In this document: piece after piece, positions 8,985-17,249 of the stretch | Position numbering within the stretch: the first letter of the stretch is position 1 | Layout of the letters: each line of letters starts with the position of its first letter | Source: Halomonas sp. A11-A | GTDB taxonomy: Bacteria > Pseudomonadota > Gammaproteobacteria > Pseudomonadales > Halomonadaceae | Direction: 5' to 3' | Length of the DNA: 64,000 nt | Assembly: GCF_003182195.1 (NCBI RefSeq) | Contig: NZ_QGTM01000012.1 | Coordinates: 1 to 64,000, forward strand | The notes under the pieces: generated by a model | What the model saw: the letters and a program-made list of their open reading frames with translations, nothing else | Databases searched by the model: none | Told to the model about the DNA's origin: nothing | Position numbers and translations under genes: made by a program

Positions 8985-9911
8985 TCAGCCGGCGGCCTTG
9001 GGGTCGGTGATCAGGCCGTAGGTCTCCGGGCGGCGGTGGCGGCCGAAGTTGAAGATGTGCTCGCGGATCTCGCGGGTGCGATCGAGGTCGCAGGCGTAGG
9101 TGATCAGCTCGTCCTCGACGCTTCCCGCCATGGCGACGATCTCGCCGGTCGGGGCGATGATGCAGCTCTGGCCGAGCAGCTCGCAGCCCTCCTCGCGGCC
9201 CGCCTTGGCCACCCCGACGACCCACATGCCGTTCTGGTAGGCCCCGGCCTGCATGCAGAGATGGTTGTGAAACCCCTGCAGGTGGTCATGGGTCGGCACC
9301 GGCGGGTAGTGCATCGGCGTGTTGTAACCCAGCATCATCAGCTCGGCACCCTGCAGGGCCAGCATGCGGTAGGTTTCCGGCCAGCGCCGGTCGTTGCACA
9401 GCGCCATGCCCATGGTGCCGCCGAACGCCTGCCAGGTGCCGAAACCCATGTCGCCGGGCTCGAAGTAGCGCTTCTCCAGGTGCTGAAAGGGGCGCCAGGG
9501 CTCGTGCTCGTGATGCCCCGGCAGGTGCATCTTGCGGTACTTCCCGACGATCTCGCCGTGGTCATCGACCAGGATGGAGGTGTTGAAGTGGCGCACCCGC
9601 CCCGCCTCCCGGGCCAGCTCCGCGTAGCCCAGGTAGAAGCCCACCCCCAGCTCCCGCGCCGTCTCGAACAGCGGCCGGGTCTCGGGGCCGGGCATCTCCT
9701 GCTCGAAGAAGGCATCGACCTCGGCCGGGTCCTCGAAGTACCAGCGCGGGAAGAAGGTGGTCAGCGCCAGCTCCGGGAAGACGACCAGCTGCACGCCGCG
9801 GGCGTGTGCCTCGCGCATCAGCTCGATCATGCGGGAGACGGCCTGGCGGCGGGTCTCGTGGCGGCCGATGGGGCCGAGCTGGGCGGCGCCTACGATCAGT
9901 TGACGGCTCAT
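8985..9911 (-). CDS. N-carbamoyl-D-amino acid hydrolase (nitrilase superfamily)
   Basis: 308 residues, collinear with Agrobacterium D-carbamoylase as I recall it. The Glu-Lys-Cys triad falls at the same numbers: E47 in VFPELALTTFF, K127 in KYRKMHLPG and C172 in LCNDRRWPE. The family hallmarks FEPGD and EHIFNF are present. The reaction is N-carbamoyl-D-amino acid + water to D-amino acid + CO2 + NH3 in the cytoplasm. It is the last gene of a run with the L-carbamoylase-type hydrolase and diaminopropionate ammonia-lyase, 49 bases behind the former, with an AGGAGT ribosome site. No hydantoinase or racemase is adjacent, so the natural substrate may not be a hydantoin product. Confidence 0.9.
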   Translation of the reverse strand: MSRQLIVGAAQLGPIGRHETRRQAVSRMIELMREAHARGVQLVVFPELALTTFFPRWYFEDPAEVDAFFEQEMPGPETRPLFETARELGVGFYLGYAELAREAGRVRHFNTSILVDDHGEIVGKYRKMHLPGHHEHEPWRPFQHLEKRYFEPGDMGFGTWQAFGGTMGMALCNDRRWPETYRMLALQGAELMMLGYNTPMHYPPVPTHDHLQGFHNHLCMQAGAYQNGMWVVGVAKAGREEGCELLGQSCIIAPTGEIVAMAGSVEDELITYACDLDRTREIREHIFNFGRHRRPETYGLITDPKAAG

Positions 9912-9960
9912 GGGGACTCCTTTCGGTGAGCGAATGGGGGACAGGCGTGCTGACGGGGCG

Positions 9961-11190
9961 TCATTCGCTCAGGCCCAGCAGGACCTGCAGCAGCACGTTG
10001 GCACCGGCCTCGAGGTCGTCGGGCGCCGTGTACTCCTTGATGTTGTGGCTGATGCCCCCGACGCTCGGCACGAAGATCATGCTGGTGGGGCAGACCCTGG
10101 CCAGCATCTGGGCATCGTGGCCGGCCCCGCTGGGCATGCGCATCACCGAATGACCGAGGGCCCTGGCGCTGGCCTCCACGCGGTCCACCATGGCGGGGTC
10201 GAAGGGCACGGGATCGAAACGTGCCAGGGTGCGGCGCTCCACCTCGATCCCCTCCTCCTCGGCCAGCTGCGTCACGAAGTCGGCCAGGGATCGCTCGGCC
10301 TGCTTGAGGAGCTCGTTGTCGGTGTTGCGCAGATCCACGGTGAAGCGCGCCTGGTTGGCCACAACATTCACCAGGTTGGGAGAGAGCGTCAGGGCGCCCA
10401 CGGTGCCGACCTGGTCCCCGCCGAGGCGGGTCGCTAGCTCGCGCACGAAGGTGGCGGTGGCCATGGCCGCGTAGCCCGCATCGTGGCGCAGCCGCATGGG
10501 GGTGGTGCCGGCGTGGTTGGAGGTCCCGGTGAAGGTGAACTCGGTCCAGGAGATGCCCTGCACCTTTTCCACGGCGCCGATCGTCACGCCGGACTCCTCC
10601 AGCACCGGCCCCTGCTCGATGTGCAGCTCCACGAAGGCGTGTACGTCCGGTGCGCCCACCGGCGCCTCGCCCCGGGCGCCGATGGCGTCCAGGCAGTCGC
10701 CGACCCGCGCGCCGTCGATGCCCCGGGTTTCGAGCGCCTCCTCCAGGGGCATGCCACCCACGTAGACCAGGCTGCCCATCATGTCCGGGGCGAAGCGGGC
10801 GCCCTCCTCGTTGGTGAACGCCGCCACGCAGAGCGGGCGACGGGTGGTGATGCCGGCGTCGTTGAGGGTCTCGATCACCTCGAGGCCGGCCAACACGCCC
10901 AGGTTGCCGTCGTAGAGGCCGCCAGTGCGCACGGTGTCGATGTGGGAGCCGGTCATCACCGGCGGCCCCTCCTCGCGCCCGGGACGCAGGCCGAAGAGGT
11001 TGCCCATGGCATCCACGCTGACGCTGAGGCCGAGCTCCCGCATCCAGTCGATGACGCGCTCCCGCCCCTGGCGGTCCTCGTCGCTGAGCGCCAGCCGGCA
11101 GACGCCGCCACCCTCCAGGGCACCGATCTCGCCCAGGGCGGCCAGGCGGGCCACCAGGCGTTGGCCGTTGATTCGCAGGGCATCACGCAT
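9961..11190 (-). CDS. N-carbamoyl-L-amino acid hydrolase / ureidopropionase-type M20 hydrolase
   Basis: 409 residues, the usual length for the allantoate amidohydrolase / N-carbamoyl-L-amino acid hydrolase / beta-ureidopropionase branch of M20 dimetal enzymes. Metal-site motifs are in order: GSHIDTV (H83), YDGNLGV (D94), FTNEEGARF (E128/E129), HIEQG (H190) and a C-terminal ISHN. It removes a carbamoyl or ureido group, releasing CO2 and NH3. The exact substrate cannot be told from sequence. Its start overlaps the end of the ammonia-lyase gene by 8 bases, so the two are translationally coupled, which supports a shared pathway. Confidence 0.87.
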   Translation of the reverse strand: MRDALRINGQRLVARLAALGEIGALEGGGVCRLALSDEDRQGRERVIDWMRELGLSVSVDAMGNLFGLRPGREEGPPVMTGSHIDTVRTGGLYDGNLGVLAGLEVIETLNDAGITTRRPLCVAAFTNEEGARFAPDMMGSLVYVGGMPLEEALETRGIDGARVGDCLDAIGARGEAPVGAPDVHAFVELHIEQGPVLEESGVTIGAVEKVQGISWTEFTFTGTSNHAGTTPMRLRHDAGYAAMATATFVRELATRLGGDQVGTVGALTLSPNLVNVVANQARFTVDLRNTDNELLKQAERSLADFVTQLAEEEGIEVERRTLARFDPVPFDPAMVDRVEASARALGHSVMRMPSGAGHDAQMLARVCPTSMIFVPSVGGISHNIKEYTAPDDLEAGANVLLQVLLGLSE

Positions 11191-12406
11191 GGGTCGCCAC
11201 CTCCGCCATCACCTCGGCCGAGGAGCGGCCGACCAGTTCCCGATAGACCGCCTCGTCGGTGGCCCCCTCGCTGCCGATCAGCAGAACGCGGCTCTGGGCA
11301 TCCAGGCCGAGAGCACTGCGCAGCGCCGGCTCCTGGCTCGCGATCAACAGTCCCGCCAGGCCCGCCACCGCACTCTCACCGGCCACCAGCGGGGCGTCGC
11401 CGTCCACGCCATCGGCCAGCAGCCGCATGGCGTCTACGGCGGCGGCGTCGCTCACGGTCATGAAGTCGTCGATGCCCTCGTCCAGCACCTCCCAGGCGAG
11501 CAGGGAGACCTCCCCGCAGGCCAGGCCCGCCATCAGGGTCTCGAGCTCGCCCTCCACGGCGGTGGGCGCGCCGGCCCGGGCGCTGGCGTAGAGGCAGGCG
11601 GCCTGCTCGGGCTCCACCACCACGACCCGCGGCCGATCGGCCCCGTAGGCCTCCCAGAGCTGGGCCAGAGTCGCCGCGGCAAGCCCGCCCACGCCACCCT
11701 GGATGAAGCAGTGGGTCGGCGGCGCGTCGAGCTGCTGGATGGCCTCGTCGACCATCACCGTGTAGCCCTGCATGACATCCCGCGGCACCGTCATGTAGCC
11801 GGGGTAGGAGGTGTCGGAGACCACGAACCAGCCGTTCGCCTCGGCGTCGCGCGCCGCCTGGCGCACCGAGTCGTCATAGTTGCCGCCTACCCGGCGTACC
11901 TCGGCACCGAAGCGGGCGATGGCCTCCTCCCGGCCCCGGGAGACGGTGGCATGCAGATAGATCACGCAGCGTGCGCCGAACTGCTGCGCCCCCCAGGCCA
12001 CGGAGCGGCCATGGTTACCGTCGGTGGCGCAGCACACCGTGATCTCGCCGACGGCCTCGCGGTGCTCCCCCGCCAGCAGCGCCTCGGTGGTGACCCCCGC
12101 CGGCAGCCGCGACTTGAGCAGGCGCAGCACGGCGTAGGCGCCGCCGAGGGCCTTGAAGCTGTTCAGCGAGAAGCGGTGGGCCTCGTCCTTGTAGAACACC
12201 TGGCCGACCCCTGCCGCCGCCGCCAGCCCCTCCAGCGCCAGCAGCGGGGTGGGCCGGTAGCCCGGCCAGGCGCGAATCTCCTCGCGGGCCTCGCGCATGG
12301 CCTCCTGGGTCAGCACGGCGCGAGGCCGCGGGCCGATCGGCTCCCCGCGCCGGGCGCGCGGATTGGCATGGTGATGCAGGGTGTCGTGGGGGATCAGGGG
12401 TTTCAT
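11183..12406 (-). CDS. dpaL: Diaminopropionate ammonia-lyase
   Basis: 407 residues from ATG 12406, chosen because AAGG lies 6 bases upstream and the length fits the family (about 400). It is a PLP-dependent fold-II enzyme: the Schiff-base lysine is K85 in LNSFKALGGAYA, and the phosphate/substrate loop CCATDGNHG and glycine-rich GGVGGLAAA follow. It converts 2,3-diaminopropionate (either enantiomer in known enzymes) to pyruvate and two ammonia. It is first in the run with the two carbamoyl hydrolases and divergent from an RpiR regulator. The set suggests that diaminopropionate is produced by removing a carbamoyl group. Confidence 0.9.
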   Translation of the reverse strand: MKPLIPHDTLHHHANPRARRGEPIGPRPRAVLTQEAMREAREEIRAWPGYRPTPLLALEGLAAAAGVGQVFYKDEAHRFSLNSFKALGGAYAVLRLLKSRLPAGVTTEALLAGEHREAVGEITVCCATDGNHGRSVAWGAQQFGARCVIYLHATVSRGREEAIARFGAEVRRVGGNYDDSVRQAARDAEANGWFVVSDTSYPGYMTVPRDVMQGYTVMVDEAIQQLDAPPTHCFIQGGVGGLAAATLAQLWEAYGADRPRVVVVEPEQAACLYASARAGAPTAVEGELETLMAGLACGEVSLLAWEVLDEGIDDFMTVSDAAAVDAMRLLADGVDGDAPLVAGESAVAGLAGLLIASQEPALRSALGLDAQSRVLLIGSEGATDEAVYRELVGRSSAEVMAEVATHA

Positions 12407-12525
12407 GGGCATCCTTGGGCTGGCCCCGGGCCTGGCGCTGGGCAGGCTCACGCCGGCTGGCTGGGGGCATAACGAAAATGGGGGTGTGAACGGGCGTGAT
12501 CGAATGCCATCCAATCTGAAATACA

Positions 12526-12552
12526 ATTTTCAATCTGTCAATGATTGAAAAT
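12526..12552. promoter_or_regulatory. Inverted repeat operator between dpaL and the RpiR gene
   Basis: A perfect 10-bp inverted repeat, ATTTTCAATC (12526-12535) and GATTGAAAAT (12543-12552), is separated by 7 bases in the short A+T-rich gap between the divergent dpaL and RpiR-type genes. Position and symmetry fit an operator for the regulator, controlling both promoters. The regulator-site link is inferred. Confidence 0.6.
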
Positions 12553-12590
12553 CTGTTTCCAATCGCGACCGAGAATGGCATCATCGCCCC

Positions 12591-13511
12591 ATGACCCAAC
12601 GCCAAGACCCCCACTCGCTCGAAGCGCGGATCCATGAGCACTACGACGCCCTGCCCCCGGCGGAGAAGCGGCTAGGCGACCTGCTGCTCAGCTTTCCCGG
12701 CGACATCGCCACCTACAGCGCCGGAGAACTGGCACAGGCGGCGGGCACGTCCCGCGCCGCGGCCTCGCGCTTCTTCCAGCGCCTGGGGTATCGGGACTTC
12801 AACGAGGCGCGCCAGCAGGCCCGAGAGGCCAAGCGCTGGGGCTCACCGGTCTATCTCTCCTCCGCGTCGCCCTCCGGCGGCCAGCCGGGCTCGACCCAGG
12901 CGAGCCAGCCCATTGCCGACCACCTGGCCCAGGAGCGCGACAACCTGACCCTGACGCTGGAGTCGATCCGCCCCGACCGGCTGCGGGACGCCGTGGATGC
13001 CCTCGCCCACGCCAGGCGCGTGCACGTTGCGGGGTTTCGCAACAGCCACATGCTGGCCAGCTACCTGCAGCGGCAGCTGCAGATCGTGCGGCCCGACGTG
13101 GCGCTGCTGCCCCGGGCGGGCCAGACCCTGGCGGAAGACCTCGTCGATATCGCCGAGGGCGATGTGCTGGTCATGGTGGGCATGCGCCGCCGCGTGGCCC
13201 TGGTCTCGCGCATCCTGGAGATCGCGCGCCGGCAGGGGGCCCGCACCCTGCTGCTGACCGACCCCTCGGCGGCGGAGCCGACCCAGAACGCCACCTGGGC
13301 CTTCGTCTGCGAGGTGCGCTCGCAGTCACTCTTCGACAGCTATTCCGCCGCCATGAGCGTGATGAACCTGCTGTGCAGCTCGCTGTTCCACCATGAGCTT
13401 CACCAGGGACAGGAGCGCCTGAAGCGGATCGAAACCCTGCATGACGACCTGGAGGAGCTCGATGCCTTGAGCTGGCTTACCCAGCGCAACAGCGGCACCA
13501 CCACGAGCTGA
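12591..13511 (+). CDS. MurR/RpiR-family transcriptional regulator
   Basis: 306 residues. The N-terminal HTH of the RpiR type spans about 10-85 (LPPAEKRLGDLLL, YSAGELAQAAGTSRAAASRFFQRLGY), followed by a Ser/Gly-rich linker and a C-terminal SIS domain (about 125-260; VHVAGFRNSH, VMVGMRRR, LLTDPSAAEP). SIS domains bind phosphosugars in many relatives, but RpiR regulators also control amino-acid and ureide genes. It is divergent from dpaL and upstream of the TRAP genes on the same strand, so it is the likely local regulator of both. Confidence 0.88.
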   Translation: MTQRQDPHSLEARIHEHYDALPPAEKRLGDLLLSFPGDIATYSAGELAQAAGTSRAAASRFFQRLGYRDFNEARQQAREAKRWGSPVYLSSASPSGGQPGSTQASQPIADHLAQERDNLTLTLESIRPDRLRDAVDALAHARRVHVAGFRNSHMLASYLQRQLQIVRPDVALLPRAGQTLAEDLVDIAEGDVLVMVGMRRRVALVSRILEIARRQGARTLLLTDPSAAEPTQNATWAFVCEVRSQSLFDSYSAAMSVMNLLCSSLFHHELHQGQERLKRIETLHDDLEELDALSWLTQRNSGTTTS

Positions 13512-13894
13512 GGAGCCCCTGACCGACCGCATCACGCGCCTGACAATTCCCACCCACTCCCCAGTAACCCCTCCCCCCATTCCCCGGAGATTCCCCACGA
13601 ATCGCCCGGTGATTCTGCGTATTTATTCCCTTTCTATTTGTGGAAAGTGATCGCCATCATTACCGAACTTATCGGTCTATATTCCCCCAGGCCATAACAC
13701 CGCCCCACTCCCGCCTTTCCCAACGCCTTGTTGCGGTGCATCGATGCACCATCATGATGAAGCGCCTCGCAAGCACCCCGTACCTTTCCACAGGTAACGA
13801 GGACTTATATCTTTGTTTTTATTAGACTTATCAAGAGGTGGAACGCTTATTGAATGGTGACAGCTAGCCGAATGACTCAAGAGCCAACGCCACC
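13512..13894 (+). other. Upstream region of TRAP operon
   Basis: 383 bases without a gene. The first ~130 bases are C-rich. The second half is A+T-rich (ATTTATTCCC, CTTATATCTTTG, TTTTTATTAG), as expected of a promoter region. It holds the 16-base palindrome at 13735-13750. No T-tailed hairpin follows the regulator gene, so read-through from it into the TRAP genes is possible. Confidence 0.55.
13735..13750. promoter_or_regulatory. Perfect 16-bp palindrome upstream of TRAP genes
   Basis: GGTGCATCGATGCACC is fully self-complementary and lies 145 bases before the TRAP small-permease start, within the A+T-rich promoter region. It is a candidate operator for a dimeric regulator. It differs from the repeat near the RpiR gene, so a second regulator may be involved. 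Confidence 0.5.
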
Positions 13895-14407
13895 ATGACA
13901 ACGCTGCACCATCGCCTCACCCTCATCAGCGAAACCCTCAACCTCTGGGTGGAACGCCTGGCCGTGACCATGCTGACGATCCTGGTCGTCACCGTATGGA
14001 TCGGCATCCTGTCACGCTATGTACTGCCCTGGAACCTGACCTTTACCGAGGAGCTGGCTCGCTACCTGATGATCTGGGTGGCCCTGCTCGCGGTCTCGCT
14101 CGGCATCTGCAAGCGCCAGCATGTCGGCATGCTGGTCATCTTTGACCGCCTGCCGCGCCTGATGCGCAAGACGCTGGCCTTCTCCTTCGACCTGATCGGC
14201 TTCGCCTTCTTCGCCATCATGTTCTACCACGGGCTGACCTACGTGGAGCGGGGCTTCAACCAGTCCACCATGATCTTCGGGATTCCCCGCGGCTATCCCT
14301 ACCTGATCATCCCCATCGCCTCGGGCCTGGCGTGCCTGCAGCTCGCCCTCGGCGCCGCCCGAGACCTCCTCGAAAGAGCCCCCCAGCCCGCCCAGGTCCG
14401 CGCCTGA
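13895..14407 (+). CDS. dctQ: TRAP transporter small permease (DctQ)
   Basis: 170 residues with four hydrophobic segments, the standard small-subunit form. The conserved region WNLTFTEELARYLMIWVAL and the later KRQHVG segment are typical of DctQ. It forms the inner-membrane part of a sodium-driven TRAP importer with the large permease 12 bases downstream. The start at 13895 follows the promoter region. Substrate is probably the amino-acid derivative metabolised by the neighbouring hydrolases. Confidence 0.9.
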   Translation: MTTLHHRLTLISETLNLWVERLAVTMLTILVVTVWIGILSRYVLPWNLTFTEELARYLMIWVALLAVSLGICKRQHVGMLVIFDRLPRLMRKTLAFSFDLIGFAFFAIMFYHGLTYVERGFNQSTMIFGIPRGYPYLIIPIASGLACLQLALGAARDLLERAPQPAQVRA

Positions 14408-14419
14408 AGGATACGCCCC

Positions 14420-15706
14420 ATGGCCATCGTCGCTTCCGCTTTCTTCCTTCTGCTCTTCCTCGGCATGCCGGTCGGCATCGTGCTGGGAGTCGCCGGCATG
14501 ATCGGCATCTTCGACATGGGCGGGGGACGCTTCCTCGCCATGGTGCCCGACCGCTTCTTCTCCGGGCTGAACCTCTTCCCCTTCCTGGCGATGCCCTTCT
14601 TCATCCTGGCCGGGGAGATCATGAACCGCTCCGGGCTGACCATGAGCCTGGTCAACTTCGCCCAGGCCCTGGTGGGCTGGCTGCGCGGGGGGATGGCGCA
14701 CTCCAACATGCTGGCCTCGGTGATGTTTGCCGGGCTCACCGGCTCCGCCACCGCGGATGCAGCGGCCTTCGGCAACACCCTGGTGCCGGCCATGAAGAAG
14801 GCGGGCTACTCCGGCCCCTATGCCTGTGCGGTGACCGCCGCGGGCTCGATCATCGGGCCGATCATCCCGCCCTCCACGCTGGCGATCATCTATGGCTCCC
14901 TGATGGGGGTGTCGATCGCCGGACTCTTCGCCGCCGGCATCATCCCGGGGCTGCTGCTCTGCCTGGTCTGCATGTGCCTGATCGCCGCCACGGCGCGCCG
15001 CCTCAACCTCCCCAAGGATGATCGCGGCCCGAGCCTGATGCGCATCCTCCGGGAGTTTCGCTACAGCCTGCTGGCCCTGATCCTGCCGGTCTTCATCCTG
15101 GCGGCGATCCTGACGGGCATCACCACTCCCACCGAGGCCGCCGCCCTGGCCGTCTTCTATGCGCTGTTCGTGGGCTGCGTCATCTACCGCAACGTCGGGC
15201 TGCGCGACCTCTACCAGATGCTCGCCCGCACCGCCCTGATCACCGGGGTGATCTTCCTGATCATCGCCTCGGCCTCGATCCTCGGGTGGTGGATGACCTT
15301 CAACCAGATTCCCCAGCTCATTGCCTCTGGCTTCCTGTCGATCTCCGAGAACCCGGCCGTGGTGGTGGGCATGATCATCGCCCTGCTGCTCTTCATCGGG
15401 CTGTTCATGGACATCAACGCCGCGCTGATCATCCTGGCGCCGGTGCTGGCGCCGCTGACCCTGGCCATCGGCCTCGAGCCGGTGCATGCCGGGATGATCA
15501 TCATCCTCTCGCTGACCATCTCGCTGATGACACCACCGGTGGGGGCCTGTCTCTTCGTGCTGGCCTCCGTCACCGGCGAGCGCATTGAGGCGATCACCCG
15601 CTCGCTGTGGCCCTTCATCGTGGCCCAGCTGCTGGTGCTGATCGTGGCGGCCTACTGGCAGCCGATCACCCTCTTCGTTCCCCGCCTGCTCGGGCTGGCC
15701 GGCTGA
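14420..15706 (+). CDS. dctM: TRAP transporter large permease (DctM)
   Basis: 428 residues, fully hydrophobic with about a dozen membrane segments. It carries DctM signatures: FLGMPVGIVLGVAG near the start, FFILAGEIMNRSG, GSATADAAAFG, IIPPSTLAIIYG and LGLFMDINAA-type re-entrant regions. It is the channel subunit of the tripartite importer. The spacing of 12 bases from dctQ, with GAAGGA before the ATG, indicates an operon. Confidence 0.93.
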   Translation: MAIVASAFFLLLFLGMPVGIVLGVAGMIGIFDMGGGRFLAMVPDRFFSGLNLFPFLAMPFFILAGEIMNRSGLTMSLVNFAQALVGWLRGGMAHSNMLASVMFAGLTGSATADAAAFGNTLVPAMKKAGYSGPYACAVTAAGSIIGPIIPPSTLAIIYGSLMGVSIAGLFAAGIIPGLLLCLVCMCLIAATARRLNLPKDDRGPSLMRILREFRYSLLALILPVFILAAILTGITTPTEAAALAVFYALFVGCVIYRNVGLRDLYQMLARTALITGVIFLIIASASILGWWMTFNQIPQLIASGFLSISENPAVVVGMIIALLLFIGLFMDINAALIILAPVLAPLTLAIGLEPVHAGMIIILSLTISLMTPPVGACLFVLASVTGERIEAITRSLWPFIVAQLLVLIVAAYWQPITLFVPRLLGLAG

Positions 15707-15789
15707 TGCCGGCCGCTGGCAGATCCTTCGCTCACGCGAGCGTCATCACACCCGACCACCCGACCGTCGTCACACCCAAGGAGCCACCC

Positions 15790-16851
15790 ATGACCCCTAC
15801 CCTTCGCACCCTGCCCTTCTCTCGCCGGGCCCTGGCCAGCGCCACCCTGTCGCTGGCCATGCTGGCCAGCGCCTCGGCCCATGCCGCCACCACCATGCGC
15901 ATCGCCCACCTCAACCCGGCCGAGGCCACGGCAAGCAACTCCGGTGCCATGACCGCGGTCTTCAAGCAGCTGGTGGAAACCGCCACTGACGGCGAGCTCA
16001 AGGTGGAGATCTACCCGGCCGGCCAGCTGGGCGATGACGCCAACGTCATCAACCAGGTCAGCCAGGGCATCGTCGAGTCGTCGATCTCCTCGGCGGGCGG
16101 CATCGCCGAGCACTACCCGCGCATCGGCATCTTCGACATCCCCTTCGCCTTCCCGAACATCGGCGTCGCCACCGAGGTGATCGACCTCTCCAGCGACTTC
16201 GGCCAGATGCTGGCGGAGGACCTGGAAGGGCACACCGACGGGCTCAAGCTGCTGGGCCTGCTCGACAGCGGCGGCTTCTTCCATTTCACCAACTCCGAGC
16301 GCCCGATCACCGCGCCGGCGGACATGGAAGGGATGCGCATCCGCACCATGACGCTGCCCACCCACGAGGCCATGATCAACGCGCTGGGCGCCCGCGCCAC
16401 GCCGCTGGCCTGGTCCGAGGTCTATACCGCGCTGCAGACCGGCGTGGCCGACGGGCAGATGAACCCGATCCAGCAGACCGCCTTCGCCAACTTCGATGAG
16501 GTGCAGGACTACCTGACCATCAGCAACCACCTGATCACCCCCTACCTGTGGCTGATCAATGACGAGTTCTACGCCAGCCTCTCCGAGGAGCACCAGCGGG
16601 TGGTCGACTGGGCCTCCAAGGTAGCGGTGGATGCCGGCCGCGCCATGTCGCGGATCATCGAGGCCTCGGAGGGCGGGCTGCCGAAGCTCTCGCGCGGCAT
16701 GGAGGTCAACACCATCACGCCGGAGGCCCGCGAGGCGTTCGTCGCGGCCACCCAGCCTGCCGTGCGGGAGGTGATCGAGCGGCGCTATGGGGACGAGGGC
16801 GTGACCCTGCTCGACGCCATGCTCGCCGCCATTGAGGAGACGAGCCGCTGA
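15790..16851 (+). CDS. dctP: TRAP transporter substrate-binding protein (DctP)
   Basis: 353 residues from ATG 15790, preceded by AAGGAG. A clear signal peptide (positive FSRRALA, hydrophobic core, cleavage after ASAHA near 32) exports it to the periplasm. The mature protein starts with TTMRIAHLNP and has the DctP features YPAGQLGDDANVINQV, MRIRTM and the EVYTALQTGVADGQ segment where the carboxylate-binding arginine and gating residues lie. It captures the ligand for the dctQM permease. Frames continuing 183 bases upstream overlap dctM and lack a signal peptide. Confidence 0.93.
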   Translation: MTPTLRTLPFSRRALASATLSLAMLASASAHAATTMRIAHLNPAEATASNSGAMTAVFKQLVETATDGELKVEIYPAGQLGDDANVINQVSQGIVESSISSAGGIAEHYPRIGIFDIPFAFPNIGVATEVIDLSSDFGQMLAEDLEGHTDGLKLLGLLDSGGFFHFTNSERPITAPADMEGMRIRTMTLPTHEAMINALGARATPLAWSEVYTALQTGVADGQMNPIQQTAFANFDEVQDYLTISNHLITPYLWLINDEFYASLSEEHQRVVDWASKVAVDAGRAMSRIIEASEGGLPKLSRGMEVNTITPEAREAFVAATQPAVREVIERRYGDEGVTLLDAMLAAIEETSR

Positions 16852-16943
16852 TCGAAGCGGCAGCAGGCGCCCGCGGCCGACGCGGCCCGGGCGCCACTCC
16901 CCTTCCTGTTCCTTCCTGTCCCTCCTGAACGAGGTGAACCGCG

Positions 16944-17156
16944 ATGCACAAGGTCCTGGAACACCCCCGCGAACCGCTCAGCGAGAGCGAGATCGCCTTT
17001 CTGACGCAGCTGGCCCGGGGCAATGCCCTGACCGGCACCCTCCAAAAGCCTGAACGGCCCGCTTCCCTGAATACTTCCCCAACCCCTTCCCCGGCCGACG
17101 TCTCGGGCCCCCTCCAGGCGCTGCTGTCGCTGCTGCGACGACGGCTCGGCTGGTAG
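16944..17156 (+). CDS. Small hypothetical protein behind dctP
   Basis: 70 residues (MHKVLEHPREPLSESE... to a C-terminal LLRRRLGW). GAGGTG lies about 9 bases before the ATG, and the gene follows dctP by 92 bases on the same strand. The N-terminal half resembles an amphipathic helix; a Pro/Ser-rich middle follows. I recognise no family. It could be a real small protein of the operon or a chance frame. Confidence 0.4.
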   Translation: MHKVLEHPREPLSESEIAFLTQLARGNALTGTLQKPERPASLNTSPTPSPADVSGPLQALLSLLRRRLGW

Positions 17157-17249
17157 CTCGACTCCCCGGGCCACCGCCGGCCCTGCCCGGCTGGCCTTGG
17201 CCCAACATGCCGGGGGCCTGGATGCCGGCTCCCTTCGGGGGGCCTGCGC

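Noticed and set aside
13839..13855. Sigma-54-like promoter before the TRAP operon (TGGAACG-N4-TTGAA)
   Set aside because: The -12 element has GA instead of the nearly invariant GC, so the match is too weak.
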